From Flavobacteriales bacterium (GTDB lineage: Bacteria; Bacteroidota; Bacteroidia; Flavobacteriales_F; PHOS-HE28), in the NCBI GenBank assembly GCA_016705955.1, contig JADJKO010000001.1, positions 124,001 through 188,000 on the forward strand: 64,000 nucleotides of DNA, in the 5' to 3' direction. A program made the translations under genes and the position numbers. A model generated the notes under the pieces. The model was not told where the DNA came from, searched no databases, and saw nothing but the letters and a program-made list of their open reading frames with translations. Position 1 is the stretch's first letter, and every line of letters starts with the position of its first letter. Below are positions 52,361 through 61,005 of the stretch, one piece after another.

Positions 52361-54871
52361 ATGTCCGCCAAGATCCCGATCCGTAAACGACGCAAGCGCT
52401 GGCTTTTCGGGACGATCGCCCTAACCGTAGTGCTGGGTGCTGGTGGTTTTGTGGGAGATCGGATCCTGAAGTCCAAAGGCCATCCCGGGCTTCGCACCTT
52501 CTTGCATCAACTGGTCACCAATTACCCGGCAAGCTTCGCTATGGAGCCCGTGTTGCTGTCCATCACCGTGGATGAACGGGACATGGAACAGCTGCGCAGC
52601 GTGGTGGATGAAGCGCGTGATCGTGGCGTGATCATGCCGGAAGGCAATGAGTATGTCGAAGCCAAGCTCTCCGGGCCGGAAGGCGACTTCAAGGCCAAGT
52701 TGAGGATCAAAGGCAAACTCACGGACCATGTGCAAGGCAGCAAATGGAGCTTCCGGGTGGTAGCGAAGAAGGATGGCGGCTTCCTTGGCATGAAGCGCTT
52801 TTCCTTGCAACATCCGGGCACGCGGAACTATCTCTGTGATTGGTTGTACCACCGCCTGAGTGCGAATGAGGGGATCGTGGCTCTTCGTTATGGGTTCTTG
52901 CGTGTGGAGTTCAATGGCGAGGATCTGGGCATCTATGCGTACGAGGAGCATTTCGGCCTCGAGTTGTTGGAGCATAACGGAAGAGTCGCAGGGCCGTTGT
53001 TCCGCTTCGATCCGGCTCTTTTCTGGGAGCACCGCTTGAACGAAATGCAGAAGCTGCGTTTCGATGAACCCTTTGCGGCATACCAAGCGGCTGCTGTGGA
53101 TGCTTTCGGCAGCAGCGATCTAGCGAAGGACGATCGCTTGCGCGGACAATTCGAGGAAGCGGTCGGGTTGATCGATGGTTTTCGGCGAGGCGAACTGCGC
53201 GCATCCCAGGTGTTCGATGCGGACCGTATCGCTCGCCGTCATGCCCTCCTCGATCCGGTCGGCGGACACCACAGCATGGATTGGAGCGATGTGAAGTTCT
53301 ACTACGATCCAGCCGCCAAGCGCGTGGAGCCGGTGTCCTATGAGAGCTTCAGCGCATTTCCCTTGCGAACGCTAGCGGGTAGCGATCGTTGGGTTGGCAA
53401 GCACGAGGCGGGTATGGATTTGCACGATCAGTACTTCAATGATGAGGAGATCTTCCGTGCGTATGTGAAGCACCTCGAGCGCATGTCGCGCAAGAGTTGG
53501 TTGGATAGCACGTTCGCTGCGCTGGAACCGGCCTTGGATAGCACGAGCGCTACGCTGTACCGTGAATTTCCTTACAAGGAATTGGATCGATCGATCTACT
53601 ACAAGAACCAGAAGGTCATCCGGAAGCTGCTGAATGGCCCGAAGCCGTTCCATGCCTATTCCGGTGGAACAAGTTCGGATACGGTGGAGGTAGCGATCGT
53701 CCCCATCGATGGCTTGCCCGTGGAGGTCCACGCACTGCGCTTGCAGAATGGGACGCGCGTTGCTCCGGTGCAGAAGACGATCATTCCGTGTCGCCGTCCG
53801 GGGAAGTTGGGTGTTCCGGCAGTGGTGCGATTCGCGGCGAGCGGACCAGTGGAGCGCGAAGGGTTGAAGATCGAGTGCTCGGTGTTGGGTGCATCTGTAC
53901 AGCGTGAGGTCGAAGTGTTCCCCTATGCACTGCTCGGGTCAGCGGAGCAGGGCCGGTTGCTCAAGGACCGCACACCCAATGCGAAGGAGTTCGCTTTCCT
54001 CGTCGTTGATGAGCAAGAGCGGACCATCACCATCAAGCCCGGTGCTTGGAAGTTGGACCGCACTATGGTCCTGCCTTCCGGCTATCGGTGTGTCGCTGTC
54101 GCCCCGCTTCGGCTGGACCTGGTGAATGGCGCTGAACTGATCAGCTATTCCAAGTTGGATTGGAAGGGCTTGCAGGATCTTGCGATCAACATCTTCAGTA
54201 CGGACAGTTCTTCGCACGGTGTACACGTGATCGAGGCGGAAGGCTTGTCGCGCTTATCTCATGTCGCTTTCGCGAACCTCACGCGGCACAAGGATGATCA
54301 GGAAAGGAGCGGTGATGTTTCCTTCCACAAGAGCAGCGTGATCGTGGACCATTGTGCCTTCAGTGGCACAGGAGCCACGTTGCTGGATGTGTCGGTGTGC
54401 AGTTTCACGATGCGCGACTCTCGCATCGATCACGGATCCGATCAACTGGAAGCGCACTTCGCTCAAGTGACGCTGTCTAATGTGACATTCGGACACGCCG
54501 GGGATGATGCGATCAGCGTGGAAGGTGGCAGCGCCCGCTTGGAGAAGATCACGATCGCGGACGGGAAAGGAGTGGGTGTGAAGGGAACCAAGGCTGCACA
54601 GATCATGGCCGAACACATGGAACTGGACAACATGGGAGTTGCGTTCGAGGGGCGGGAGGGAAGCAGGCTCACCGTAAAGAATGGCCGCGTGGAAATGATC
54701 AAAAGGGTCGCGGAAGCGAAGAAGGCGGAGATGCGTTACGGACCTGTGGTGATCACGCTGGAGGATGTGGCAGTCAAGGACGCGGCAGAGGACTCCGAGT
54801 ACGGCGAAGGAAGCTCCATCACCTTGGATGGCGAACGTGTCGGTGTGGCTAAAGTGGCGAAGGGCAAATGA
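52361..54871 (+). CDS. Membrane-anchored CotH-like kinase fused to a probable parallel beta-helix domain
   Basis: An 836-aa protein. A basic start and one transmembrane helix (WLFGTIALTVVLGAGGFVG) anchor it, with the rest outside the cytoplasm. Residues ~75-400 resemble CotH: KAKLRIKGKLTDHVQGSKWSF, FLGMKRFSLQHPGTRNYLCDW, FNGEDLGIYAYEEHFGLELL and VKFYYDPAAKRVEPVSYES. The usual acidic metal site after this strand is not obvious. From ~560 onwards, short repeats (SVIVDHCAFSGTGATLLDV, FTMRDSRIDHGS, VTLSNVTFGHAGDDAISVEGG) look like right-handed parallel beta-helix rungs, as in polysaccharide-binding or lyase proteins. It overlaps the next gene frame by four bases (ATGA). The fusion is inferred from sequence only. 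Confidence 0.82.
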   Translation: MSAKIPIRKRRKRWLFGTIALTVVLGAGGFVGDRILKSKGHPGLRTFLHQLVTNYPASFAMEPVLLSITVDERDMEQLRSVVDEARDRGVIMPEGNEYVEAKLSGPEGDFKAKLRIKGKLTDHVQGSKWSFRVVAKKDGGFLGMKRFSLQHPGTRNYLCDWLYHRLSANEGIVALRYGFLRVEFNGEDLGIYAYEEHFGLELLEHNGRVAGPLFRFDPALFWEHRLNEMQKLRFDEPFAAYQAAAVDAFGSSDLAKDDRLRGQFEEAVGLIDGFRRGELRASQVFDADRIARRHALLDPVGGHHSMDWSDVKFYYDPAAKRVEPVSYESFSAFPLRTLAGSDRWVGKHEAGMDLHDQYFNDEEIFRAYVKHLERMSRKSWLDSTFAALEPALDSTSATLYREFPYKELDRSIYYKNQKVIRKLLNGPKPFHAYSGGTSSDTVEVAIVPIDGLPVEVHALRLQNGTRVAPVQKTIIPCRRPGKLGVPAVVRFAASGPVEREGLKIECSVLGASVQREVEVFPYALLGSAEQGRLLKDRTPNAKEFAFLVVDEQERTITIKPGAWKLDRTMVLPSGYRCVAVAPLRLDLVNGAELISYSKLDWKGLQDLAINIFSTDSSSHGVHVIEAEGLSRLSHVAFANLTRHKDDQERSGDVSFHKSSVIVDHCAFSGTGATLLDVSVCSFTMRDSRIDHGSDQLEAHFAQVTLSNVTFGHAGDDAISVEGGSARLEKITIADGKGVGVKGTKAAQIMAEHMELDNMGVAFEGREGSRLTVKNGRVEMIKRVAEAKKAEMRYGPVVITLEDVAVKDAAEDSEYGEGSSITLDGERVGVAKVAKGK

Positions 54872-54898
54872 GGAAGGAACGCCCCACGCCGCACGCAG

Positions 54899-54981
54899 GA
54901 GGCTGCACGCTCGATCTTCCTACAGGTCTACGATCATCATTCTTCGGAAGATCGAGCGTGAAGCATGTGGCGTGCAGCCTC
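54899..54981. repeat. Long imperfect inverted repeat at the start of the metallophosphoesterase gene
   Basis: CACGCTCGATCTTCC (54906-54920) is perfectly inverted at 54946-54960. An outer pair, GAGGCTGCACGC (54899-54910), is inverted at 54970-54981. Together they form a long hairpin with a bulge. The right arm contains the GTG that fits best as the start codon. Confidence 0.75.
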
Positions 54982-55974
54982 TTGCTTGTATTCGCGTTCT
55001 CCGCTTCCGCGCAGCGCTCGCGTTTCACCGGACTTCAAGTCCCTCCGGCCGATAGCACCGGATACTACCGCATCCTCATCGGCGGCCACTTCCATGGCGA
55101 AAGCACCAACCGCAGCGGTTACCCGGCCAGCACCTTACTCGCGAACCTGGACACCATCAACAGCCTTGGCGCGAACCTCTTCCTCAGCACCGGGGATCTC
55201 TTCATGGATGCCGAGAAGGATCGCGAGCGATACGAGCGTGCGTTCTTCTCCAAGTTGAAGGTGCCGTTCTTCAATGCGCCGGGGAATCATGATCTGGCAG
55301 GAGCCGTGGGGGATGAGGTCGTTGAGATGGGCCGTATCCAGTGCGGCACTGATATCATTCTCATACTGAATACAGAGGTGAATGATGGTTCGCTGAGCAA
55401 GAGGTCCATCGACCAATTGCAAGCCATCATTGCGCCACCTTCAGACTCTGCGTCGGCACGGGTCATCATCATCTCCCACCGCCCCATCTGGGCCGAGGAC
55501 GATCCGCAGTACTCCGATCTCTTCAAGGACAACACCCGCTCGCTCACCGGTACGAACTTCGAGAAGGACGTGTACCCGATCCTGGAGAAGATCGCCGAGC
55601 ACGCGCATCTGTATTGGATCAGCGGAAGTTTGGGCGGCCAAGCACCGAGCAGCATCTTCTTCCAACAGCACGCGCCCAACATCACCTTTATCCAGTGTGC
55701 CATTCGCGATGAGCCGCGCGACGCGCTGTTGATCGCCGATGTGTACCCGGACAGCGTTCACTGGAGCGCACTTTCACTCACCGGGCAGGCGCTGAAAGCT
55801 CCAGAGACCTACGATGCCGCGTGGTGGCGGAAGCAGACCGGTCGCGGAGAGAGCTTCAATTGGCGCTTGCTGCCATATATGATCAAGACGACCGTGACCC
55901 ATGCGGCGTTCTGGTGGGGGGCAGCCTTTGCTCTTGTACTCGTCTTCATGGTGCGTCGCTTCCTCCGGCGCTGA
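54958..55974 (+). CDS. Secreted, C-terminally anchored metallophosphoesterase-like protein (degenerate motifs)
   Basis: About 338 aa. A GTG at 54958 gives an ideal signal peptide (KHVACSLLLVFAFSASAQ). An ATG at 54868 overlapping the preceding stop would add 30 odd residues encoded by the inverted repeat. Calcineurin-like motifs are partly kept: LSTGDLFMDAE (GD), APGNHDL (GNH) and ISHRPIW (H). The first D-x-H reads IGGHFHGES and the last GHxH reads ISGSLGGQ, so two metal ligand sites are altered. One transmembrane helix near the C-terminus (FWWGAAFALVLVFMV) keeps it at the membrane, facing the periplasm. It sits behind two CotH genes, hinting at kinase/phosphatase opposition. Confidence 0.75.
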   Translation: MKHVACSLLLVFAFSASAQRSRFTGLQVPPADSTGYYRILIGGHFHGESTNRSGYPASTLLANLDTINSLGANLFLSTGDLFMDAEKDRERYERAFFSKLKVPFFNAPGNHDLAGAVGDEVVEMGRIQCGTDIILILNTEVNDGSLSKRSIDQLQAIIAPPSDSASARVIIISHRPIWAEDDPQYSDLFKDNTRSLTGTNFEKDVYPILEKIAEHAHLYWISGSLGGQAPSSIFFQQHAPNITFIQCAIRDEPRDALLIADVYPDSVHWSALSLTGQALKAPETYDAAWWRKQTGRGESFNWRLLPYMIKTTVTHAAFWWGAAFALVLVFMVRRFLRR

Positions 55975-56010
55975 CAGCGGTTACCTTTACCGGCGCTCGA
56001 ATAACCCACC

Positions 56011-56946
56011 ATGCCACGCATCCTTGTTACCGGCGGCGCCGGATTCATCGCCAGCGATCTGGCCATCAAACTGGCCAGCGACCCGAAGAACGATGTCACC
56101 GTAGTGGACAACCTCCTCACCGGTGATCGTCGCAAGTTGCCGACGGTGTTGCCTGCCAACCTGCACTTCGTCAAGTGCGATGTGAACCGCTACGAGGACA
56201 TCAGCGCGGTGTTCTACGCCAATCGCTTCGAACATGTGTTCCACTACGCGGCCGTGGTAGGGGTGAAGCGTACCACCGACAATCCGGTGCTGGTGCTGCG
56301 CGACATCGATGGCCTGCGCAACGTGCTGGACCTCTCGAAGAACACCGGCGTGAAGCGCGTGATCTACAGCAGCAGTAGTGAGGTGTATGGTGAGCCGGTG
56401 GAGATCCCACAGAACGAACGGACCACTCCACTCAACAGCAAATTGCCGTACGCCATCGTAAAGAACATCGGCGAAGCCTTCCTGCGCAGCTACCACAAGG
56501 AATACGGGTTGGAGTACACCGTCTTCCGGTTCTTCAACACCTATGGGCCGAAGCAGAGCAAGGATTTCGTGGTGAGCAAGTTCATCCGGCTCGCGCTGGC
56601 GAACGAGGACATCACCCTCTACGGCGATGGCTTGCAGACCCGGACCTTCTGCTACATCGATGATAACGTGGATGCATGCTTGGCGGTGTACAACCAGAAT
56701 GCAGTGATGAACGACGTGGTGAACATCGGCAGCGATGTGGAGATCACGATCAAGGACCTCGCCGAGTTGATCATCGACCTTACGGGAAGCAGTTCGCGGA
56801 TCGTGCATCTGCCACCACTTGAAGAAGGCGACATGACCCGCCGCATGCCCGACATCACCCGCATGCGTGCCGTGCTGGGCCGCGAGTTGCTGCCGTTGCG
56901 CAGTGGGCTTGAGCGCATTCTTGCCCTCACCACGGTCGCGAACTGA
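56011..56946 (+). CDS. NAD-dependent epimerase/dehydratase (extended SDR)
   Basis: A 311-aa extended SDR with cofactor loop ILVTGGAGFIASDLAIKL, VVDNLLTGDRRK, and YSSSSEVYGEP. The catalytic site reads LPYAIVKNIGEAF (Y-x3-K). It resembles UDP-glucuronate decarboxylases and dTDP-sugar dehydratases (the DDNVDACLAVYNQ and RRMPDITRMRAVLG segments are typical of the group). It shares its last base with the start of asnB (TGATG), so the two are translationally coupled. The substrate is not certain. Confidence 0.87.
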   Translation: MPRILVTGGAGFIASDLAIKLASDPKNDVTVVDNLLTGDRRKLPTVLPANLHFVKCDVNRYEDISAVFYANRFEHVFHYAAVVGVKRTTDNPVLVLRDIDGLRNVLDLSKNTGVKRVIYSSSSEVYGEPVEIPQNERTTPLNSKLPYAIVKNIGEAFLRSYHKEYGLEYTVFRFFNTYGPKQSKDFVVSKFIRLALANEDITLYGDGLQTRTFCYIDDNVDACLAVYNQNAVMNDVVNIGSDVEITIKDLAELIIDLTGSSSRIVHLPPLEEGDMTRRMPDITRMRAVLGRELLPLRSGLERILALTTVAN

Positions 56947-58820
56947 TGTGCGGGATCGCGGGGATCCACGGACTTGAATACGTTGCGGATCCGGAAGCGC
57001 TGGTGCGTCGGATGACGGATGCCATTGCGCATCGCGGTCCGGATGCGACAGGTGTGTCGCGCGCAGGGAACTGTGTCCTCGGGCATCGTCGGCTCAGCAT
57101 CATCGATCTTTCATCGGATTCCAACCAACCTTTCACGAGCATCGATGGCCGATTCACCGTTGCATACAATGGGGAGATCTACAACTACCGTGAACTGAAA
57201 GCGGAGTTGACGGACTGGACCTGGCGCACAGGATCGGATACCGAAGTGCTGCTTGCGGCTTTTTCGAAATGGGGCGCAGCTTGCTTGGATCGTCTGCACG
57301 GCATGTTCGCGTTCGCCATCCACGATGCATCCACGGATGAGTTGTTCATCGCGCGCGATCGCATGGGGATCAAGCCGCTGTATTGGTACAGGAAGAATGG
57401 CGTGCTCATGTTCGCATCGGAGATCCGCGCACTGCTCGCTACCGGCCTGGTCCCGCGGAAGCTCGATCGGGATTCGGTGGTCGATCACGTGCGCTACCAG
57501 ACGGTCCATGCACCCGCCACCATCGTGCAGGATGTGTACATGCTCAAGGCCGGCCATTGCATCCGGATCAGTGGTGATGAAGTGAAGGTGCAGCGGTGGT
57601 ATTCCCTCGTGGATCATGTGGATGCATCTGCCGGTGAGCTTCCATTGAATGATGTGCATCGGACGATCAAGGAACTGCTCTCCCGCGCTGTGGAGAAGAG
57701 GTTGGTGAGCGATGTGCCCTTCGGGGCTTTCCTGAGCGGTGGTATCGATAGCACTGCCGTGGTCGGGTTGATGGCGCAAGCGAGCACGAAACCGGTGCAT
57801 ACGTTCTCAGTGGTCTTCGATGAGGCGGAGTTCAGCGAAGAGCGCTACGCGCGGATCGTCGCGGACAAGTTCGGGACGAAGCACACGACGATCCGGCTCG
57901 TTCCGGAGGACATGTTGCGCATGTTGCCCGACGCATTGGCCGCGATGGATCACCCGAGCGCGGATGGGCCGAACACATTCGTGGTGAGCAAGGTCACGAA
58001 GGCAGCCGGTATCACCATGGCGCTGAGCGGACTCGGCGGTGATGAGGTCTTCGCCGGATACCCGGTCTTCACGCGCACCTTGGGTTTGCAGCGGAAGCGT
58101 TGGCTATCCAGGATCCCATCCGGTGTTCGTCAGCTCGTGGCTGATGCGATCGTCCGGCTCCGGCCCTCGATCCGCAGTAATAAGTTGGGCGAGTTGCTTC
58201 GCTTGCCCGACCTCGGCGTGGAGCACACGTACCCGGTATCGCGGCTTGGTTCCACGGCTCCGGAACTACAGCGCCTCTTCGGAAATGCGGAACTTCCATT
58301 CAATCGGGTTGCAGCAGGCTTGCATTCGCTTTTGCATCATCACCACGGGAATTCACTGCCCATCCTCAGCCAAGTTTCCATCGGCGAACTGGACAGCTAC
58401 TTACAGGACGTCCTGTTGCGTGATACGGACCAGATGAGCATGGCCCACGCGCTGGAGGTCCGCGTGCCGTTCCTCGATCACGAACTCGTGGAGTTCGTAC
58501 TCGGCGTTCCGGATCACCAGAAGTACCCGCACACGCCGAAGAAGCTCTTGGTGGATTCCTTGGGTGATCTCTTGCCAAAGGAGATCGTTGATCGACCGAA
58601 GATGGGCTTCACCCTTCCATGGGAACTGTGGATGAGAAAGGAGTTGAAGTCGTTCTGCGAGGACCGTGTACGCAAACTCGATGCGCGCGGGATCTTCGTT
58701 AATGGCGCTATCGGGGAAATGTGGCAAGCCTTTGTTCAGCGTGACCCACAAGTGAATTGGGCCAGGCTCTGGTCCCTGGTCGTCCTTGAGGATTGGCTGG
58801 AACGGAACGCCATCGACTAG
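56946..58820 (+). CDS. asnB: Asparagine synthase (glutamine-hydrolysing) family amidotransferase
   Basis: A 624-aa protein. The N-terminal class II glutaminase starts MCGIAGIHG, with Cys2 as nucleophile, and has AIAHRGPDATG and VAYNGEIYNYREL. The synthetase domain has the pyrophosphate loop FLSGGIDSTAVVG (near 262-274) and SGLGGDEVFAGYP. It may make asparagine, but members inside polysaccharide clusters often amidate sugar acids. Here it directly follows a sugar-nucleotide SDR gene, which favours glycan amidation. No key residue is missing. Confidence 0.9.
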   Translation: MCGIAGIHGLEYVADPEALVRRMTDAIAHRGPDATGVSRAGNCVLGHRRLSIIDLSSDSNQPFTSIDGRFTVAYNGEIYNYRELKAELTDWTWRTGSDTEVLLAAFSKWGAACLDRLHGMFAFAIHDASTDELFIARDRMGIKPLYWYRKNGVLMFASEIRALLATGLVPRKLDRDSVVDHVRYQTVHAPATIVQDVYMLKAGHCIRISGDEVKVQRWYSLVDHVDASAGELPLNDVHRTIKELLSRAVEKRLVSDVPFGAFLSGGIDSTAVVGLMAQASTKPVHTFSVVFDEAEFSEERYARIVADKFGTKHTTIRLVPEDMLRMLPDALAAMDHPSADGPNTFVVSKVTKAAGITMALSGLGGDEVFAGYPVFTRTLGLQRKRWLSRIPSGVRQLVADAIVRLRPSIRSNKLGELLRLPDLGVEHTYPVSRLGSTAPELQRLFGNAELPFNRVAAGLHSLLHHHHGNSLPILSQVSIGELDSYLQDVLLRDTDQMSMAHALEVRVPFLDHELVEFVLGVPDHQKYPHTPKKLLVDSLGDLLPKEIVDRPKMGFTLPWELWMRKELKSFCEDRVRKLDARGIFVNGAIGEMWQAFVQRDPQVNWARLWSLVVLEDWLERNAID

Positions 58821-58857
58821 GACCGCGATCGAAGTCCATTGGAATGGCCTGAAAAAC

Positions 58858-58881
58858 GAACGGGGGCCGAAGCCCCCGTTC
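58858..58881 (-). terminator. Terminator of the DUF6089 barrel gene
   Basis: The 10-bp perfect stem GAACGGGGGC / GCCCCCGTTC with a four-base loop is followed on the minus strand by GTTTTT, just after the end of the barrel gene. It could also slow transcription from asnB. Confidence 0.85.
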
Positions 58882-58902
58882 AAATGATCCGAAGAGGTGC
58901 GC

Positions 58903-59844
58903 TTAGAACTTCGCACGCGACTTCCGGCCGACGCGTTTGTTACCGCGGATCCAGCTATACCGCTGGCGATAGAAGTTCGATTGACCACGCAACACATAGC
59001 TGTACGTGAAGGTCATCGTCAAGTAGCTGTCGTTGTGCGTAGGGTCGCCACGGATCGCTCCGGCAGCGTAGTTGTTCGGATGCGGGAGCGTGGGGTCCGC
59101 AGCATACGCAGCGGCGCTTTGGTTGGCCAGTTGTGCGGCAGTACCGGTGGCACCGCCTGGCAGCGCATTGGGGTCCGCATAAACGGTGCTCGCATCATCC
59201 AGATAATCGGAGAACGTTGTCCGCCATCCCATATCCCATCCGAAACGATGACGACGCCGTTGCGTGAAATGGAAGCCGATACCAGCAGGGATCGAAACGC
59301 CGATCCGGCTGTAATCCACGAGTTCGGTCGTCAATGGCTGAAGCGCGTAGAAATCACCCTCGCCATTGATCTGTCCTTTGGGGTTGTGGTAGTACAATGC
59401 GGCGCCGACATACCCGAACAGGCGGAAATCCAACCGGTATTTGCCGTGCCCTCCGAGGTCATTGTCCTGGTAAATGGTGAATTCCGGTCGCACGTACCAC
59501 TCGATCAGGTCGTTCCGGAAATTCAAGTTCCGCCCGAGGCGCGGGCGGTAGTCCACGGTCAGATCATCAGAGCCCTGGATCCGCAGGTACATGATCCCTG
59601 TGTTCACCGAGATGAAGCGGTTGATCTTACGCCGTGCGAACCCGCCGAACGCGAATCGGGTCTGGCTCAACTGCATATCCCAGATGAAATCCCGGCGCGG
59701 CTGGTCCTTCCCACCCATTTCACCAAGGTAGTTCGCCCCACCGAGGTGGAAGCCCACGTCCCATGCGTACTGCGCCTGGACGGCAAGGGAGCCGGTGACG
59801 AACAATGCACCGGTGATCAGGAAACGAAGGGTACGAAGGCTCAT
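58903..59844 (-). CDS. DUF6089-type outer-membrane beta-barrel protein
   Basis: A 313-aa protein with a signal peptide (MSLRTLRFLITGALFVTGSL, cleaved near QAQ). The start of the mature chain, YAWDVGFHLGGANYLGEMGG, is typical of Bacteroidota DUF6089 outer-membrane proteins. Alternating amphipathic strands rich in aromatic residues follow, ending in basic RKSRAKF. The role in this group is not settled; a transport or structural barrel is likely. The ATG at 59844 is chosen because it starts the signal peptide. Confidence 0.85.
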   Translation of the reverse strand: MSLRTLRFLITGALFVTGSLAVQAQYAWDVGFHLGGANYLGEMGGKDQPRRDFIWDMQLSQTRFAFGGFARRKINRFISVNTGIMYLRIQGSDDLTVDYRPRLGRNLNFRNDLIEWYVRPEFTIYQDNDLGGHGKYRLDFRLFGYVGAALYYHNPKGQINGEGDFYALQPLTTELVDYSRIGVSIPAGIGFHFTQRRRHRFGWDMGWRTTFSDYLDDASTVYADPNALPGGATGTAAQLANQSAAAYAADPTLPHPNNYAAGAIRGDPTHNDSYLTMTFTYSYVLRGQSNFYRQRYSWIRGNKRVGRKSRAKF

Positions 59845-59881
59845 ATCTGCGCTCGAAATGGATCGCTGGTTGGACAATGGG

Positions 59882-59889
59882 CAAACATA
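59882..59889 (-). promoter_or_regulatory. -7 element of the DUF6089 gene
   Basis: On the minus strand TATGTTTG (perfect TAnnTTTG) lies 38 bases before the ATG at 59844. No TTG at the normal spacing was seen. Confidence 0.5.
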
Positions 59890-59953
59890 ACAAAGATCCC
59901 GGCAGCCTATACCGCTTTGTGGTAAGCTGGATTTCAACGATCCGATGGATGCC

Positions 59954-59982
59954 TTGGTTCATCGACGAACCCGGTAGCTTTG
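59954..59982 (+). promoter_or_regulatory. Promoter of the nitronate-monooxygenase-like gene
   Basis: TTG (59954-59956), an 18-base spacer, then TAGCTTTG (59975-59982). The -7 box ends 24 bases before the ATG at 60007. Confidence 0.65.
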
Positions 59983-60006
59983 GCGCCCGCTATCGCTTAG
60001 AACATC

Positions 60007-60948
60007 ATGTCTTCCCGAGTAGCCGACCTCTTCGGCGTGAAATATCCCCTGATCCAGGCAGGAATGATCTGGTGCTCGGGGTGGCGTTTGGCCGCTTCGG
60101 TCAGCAACGCCGGTGGTCTAGGCATCATCGGATCGGGTTCCATGTACCCCGATGTTCTCAGGGATCAGGTCCGCATGTGCAAAGTGGCCACGGACCGGCC
60201 GTTCGGTGTGAATCTTCCCATGCTTTACCCGGACATCGAGGCTCACATCGCTACGCTGATCGCGGAAAAGGTGCCCATCGCGTTCACATCCGCAGGGAAC
60301 CCCACGCAATGGACCGCCCAACTTCAGAGCCATGGGATCAAGGTGGTGCATGTGGTGAGCAGCGTGAAGTTCGCACTGAAGGCCGAAGCGGCTGGGGTGG
60401 ATGCGGTGGTCGCGGAAGGCTTTGAGGCAGGCGGCCACAACGGCCGCGAAGAGACCACCACCATGGTCCTCGTACCCATGGTGTGTGATGCGCTACGGAT
60501 CCCGGTCATCGCCGCAGGTGGGATCTCCGACGGCCGTTCCATGCTGGCAGCCATGGCCTTGGGGGCTGATGGCGTGCAAATGGGAAGTCGTTTCGTGTGT
60601 TCGGAGGAAAGTTCGGCACACATCAACTTCAAGCAGCGCGTGGCCCAAGCGGGCGAAGGGGAGACGATCCTCACCCTGAAGGAGATCACGCCGGTCCGGG
60701 TGATCCGCAACGGATTTTACCAGCAGGTCCAAAAAGCCTATGGTGAGCATGCCTCAACAGAACAACTGAAGGCCGTGCTGGGACGCGCTAGAGCCAAGCG
60801 GGGTATGTTCGAGGGCGATCTTGAAGAGGGGGAATTGGAGATCGGTCAGGTTAGCGGGCGGGTCAATGAGATCCTGCCTGCTGCCCGGATCGTGGCCGAT
60901 ATCATGAATGAATATGAGGAATTGCGCACGAGCCTATGTCGGAAATGA
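60007..60948 (+). CDS. Nitronate monooxygenase / 2-nitropropane-dioxygenase-like flavoenzyme
   Basis: A 313-aa FMN TIM-barrel enzyme. Landmarks are KYPLIQAGMIWCSGWRLAAS, NAGGLGIIGSGSM, the catalytic-site segment EGFEAGGHNGREE, the phosphate-binding IPVIAAGGISDGRSM and ALGADGVQMGSRFV. The family includes nitronate monooxygenases and the FabK-type enoyl-ACP reductase; which one applies cannot be settled by eye. It has its own promoter and is divergent from the DUF6089 gene. Confidence 0.9.
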   Translation: MSSRVADLFGVKYPLIQAGMIWCSGWRLAASVSNAGGLGIIGSGSMYPDVLRDQVRMCKVATDRPFGVNLPMLYPDIEAHIATLIAEKVPIAFTSAGNPTQWTAQLQSHGIKVVHVVSSVKFALKAEAAGVDAVVAEGFEAGGHNGREETTTMVLVPMVCDALRIPVIAAGGISDGRSMLAAMALGADGVQMGSRFVCSEESSAHINFKQRVAQAGEGETILTLKEITPVRVIRNGFYQQVQKAYGEHASTEQLKAVLGRARAKRGMFEGDLEEGELEIGQVSGRVNEILPAARIVADIMNEYEELRTSLCRK

Positions 60949-61005
60949 GGAAACTTCCGTTGTTCGATCCAGCAACAATGTCCACACCTTGGACGTCTTG
61001 ATACC

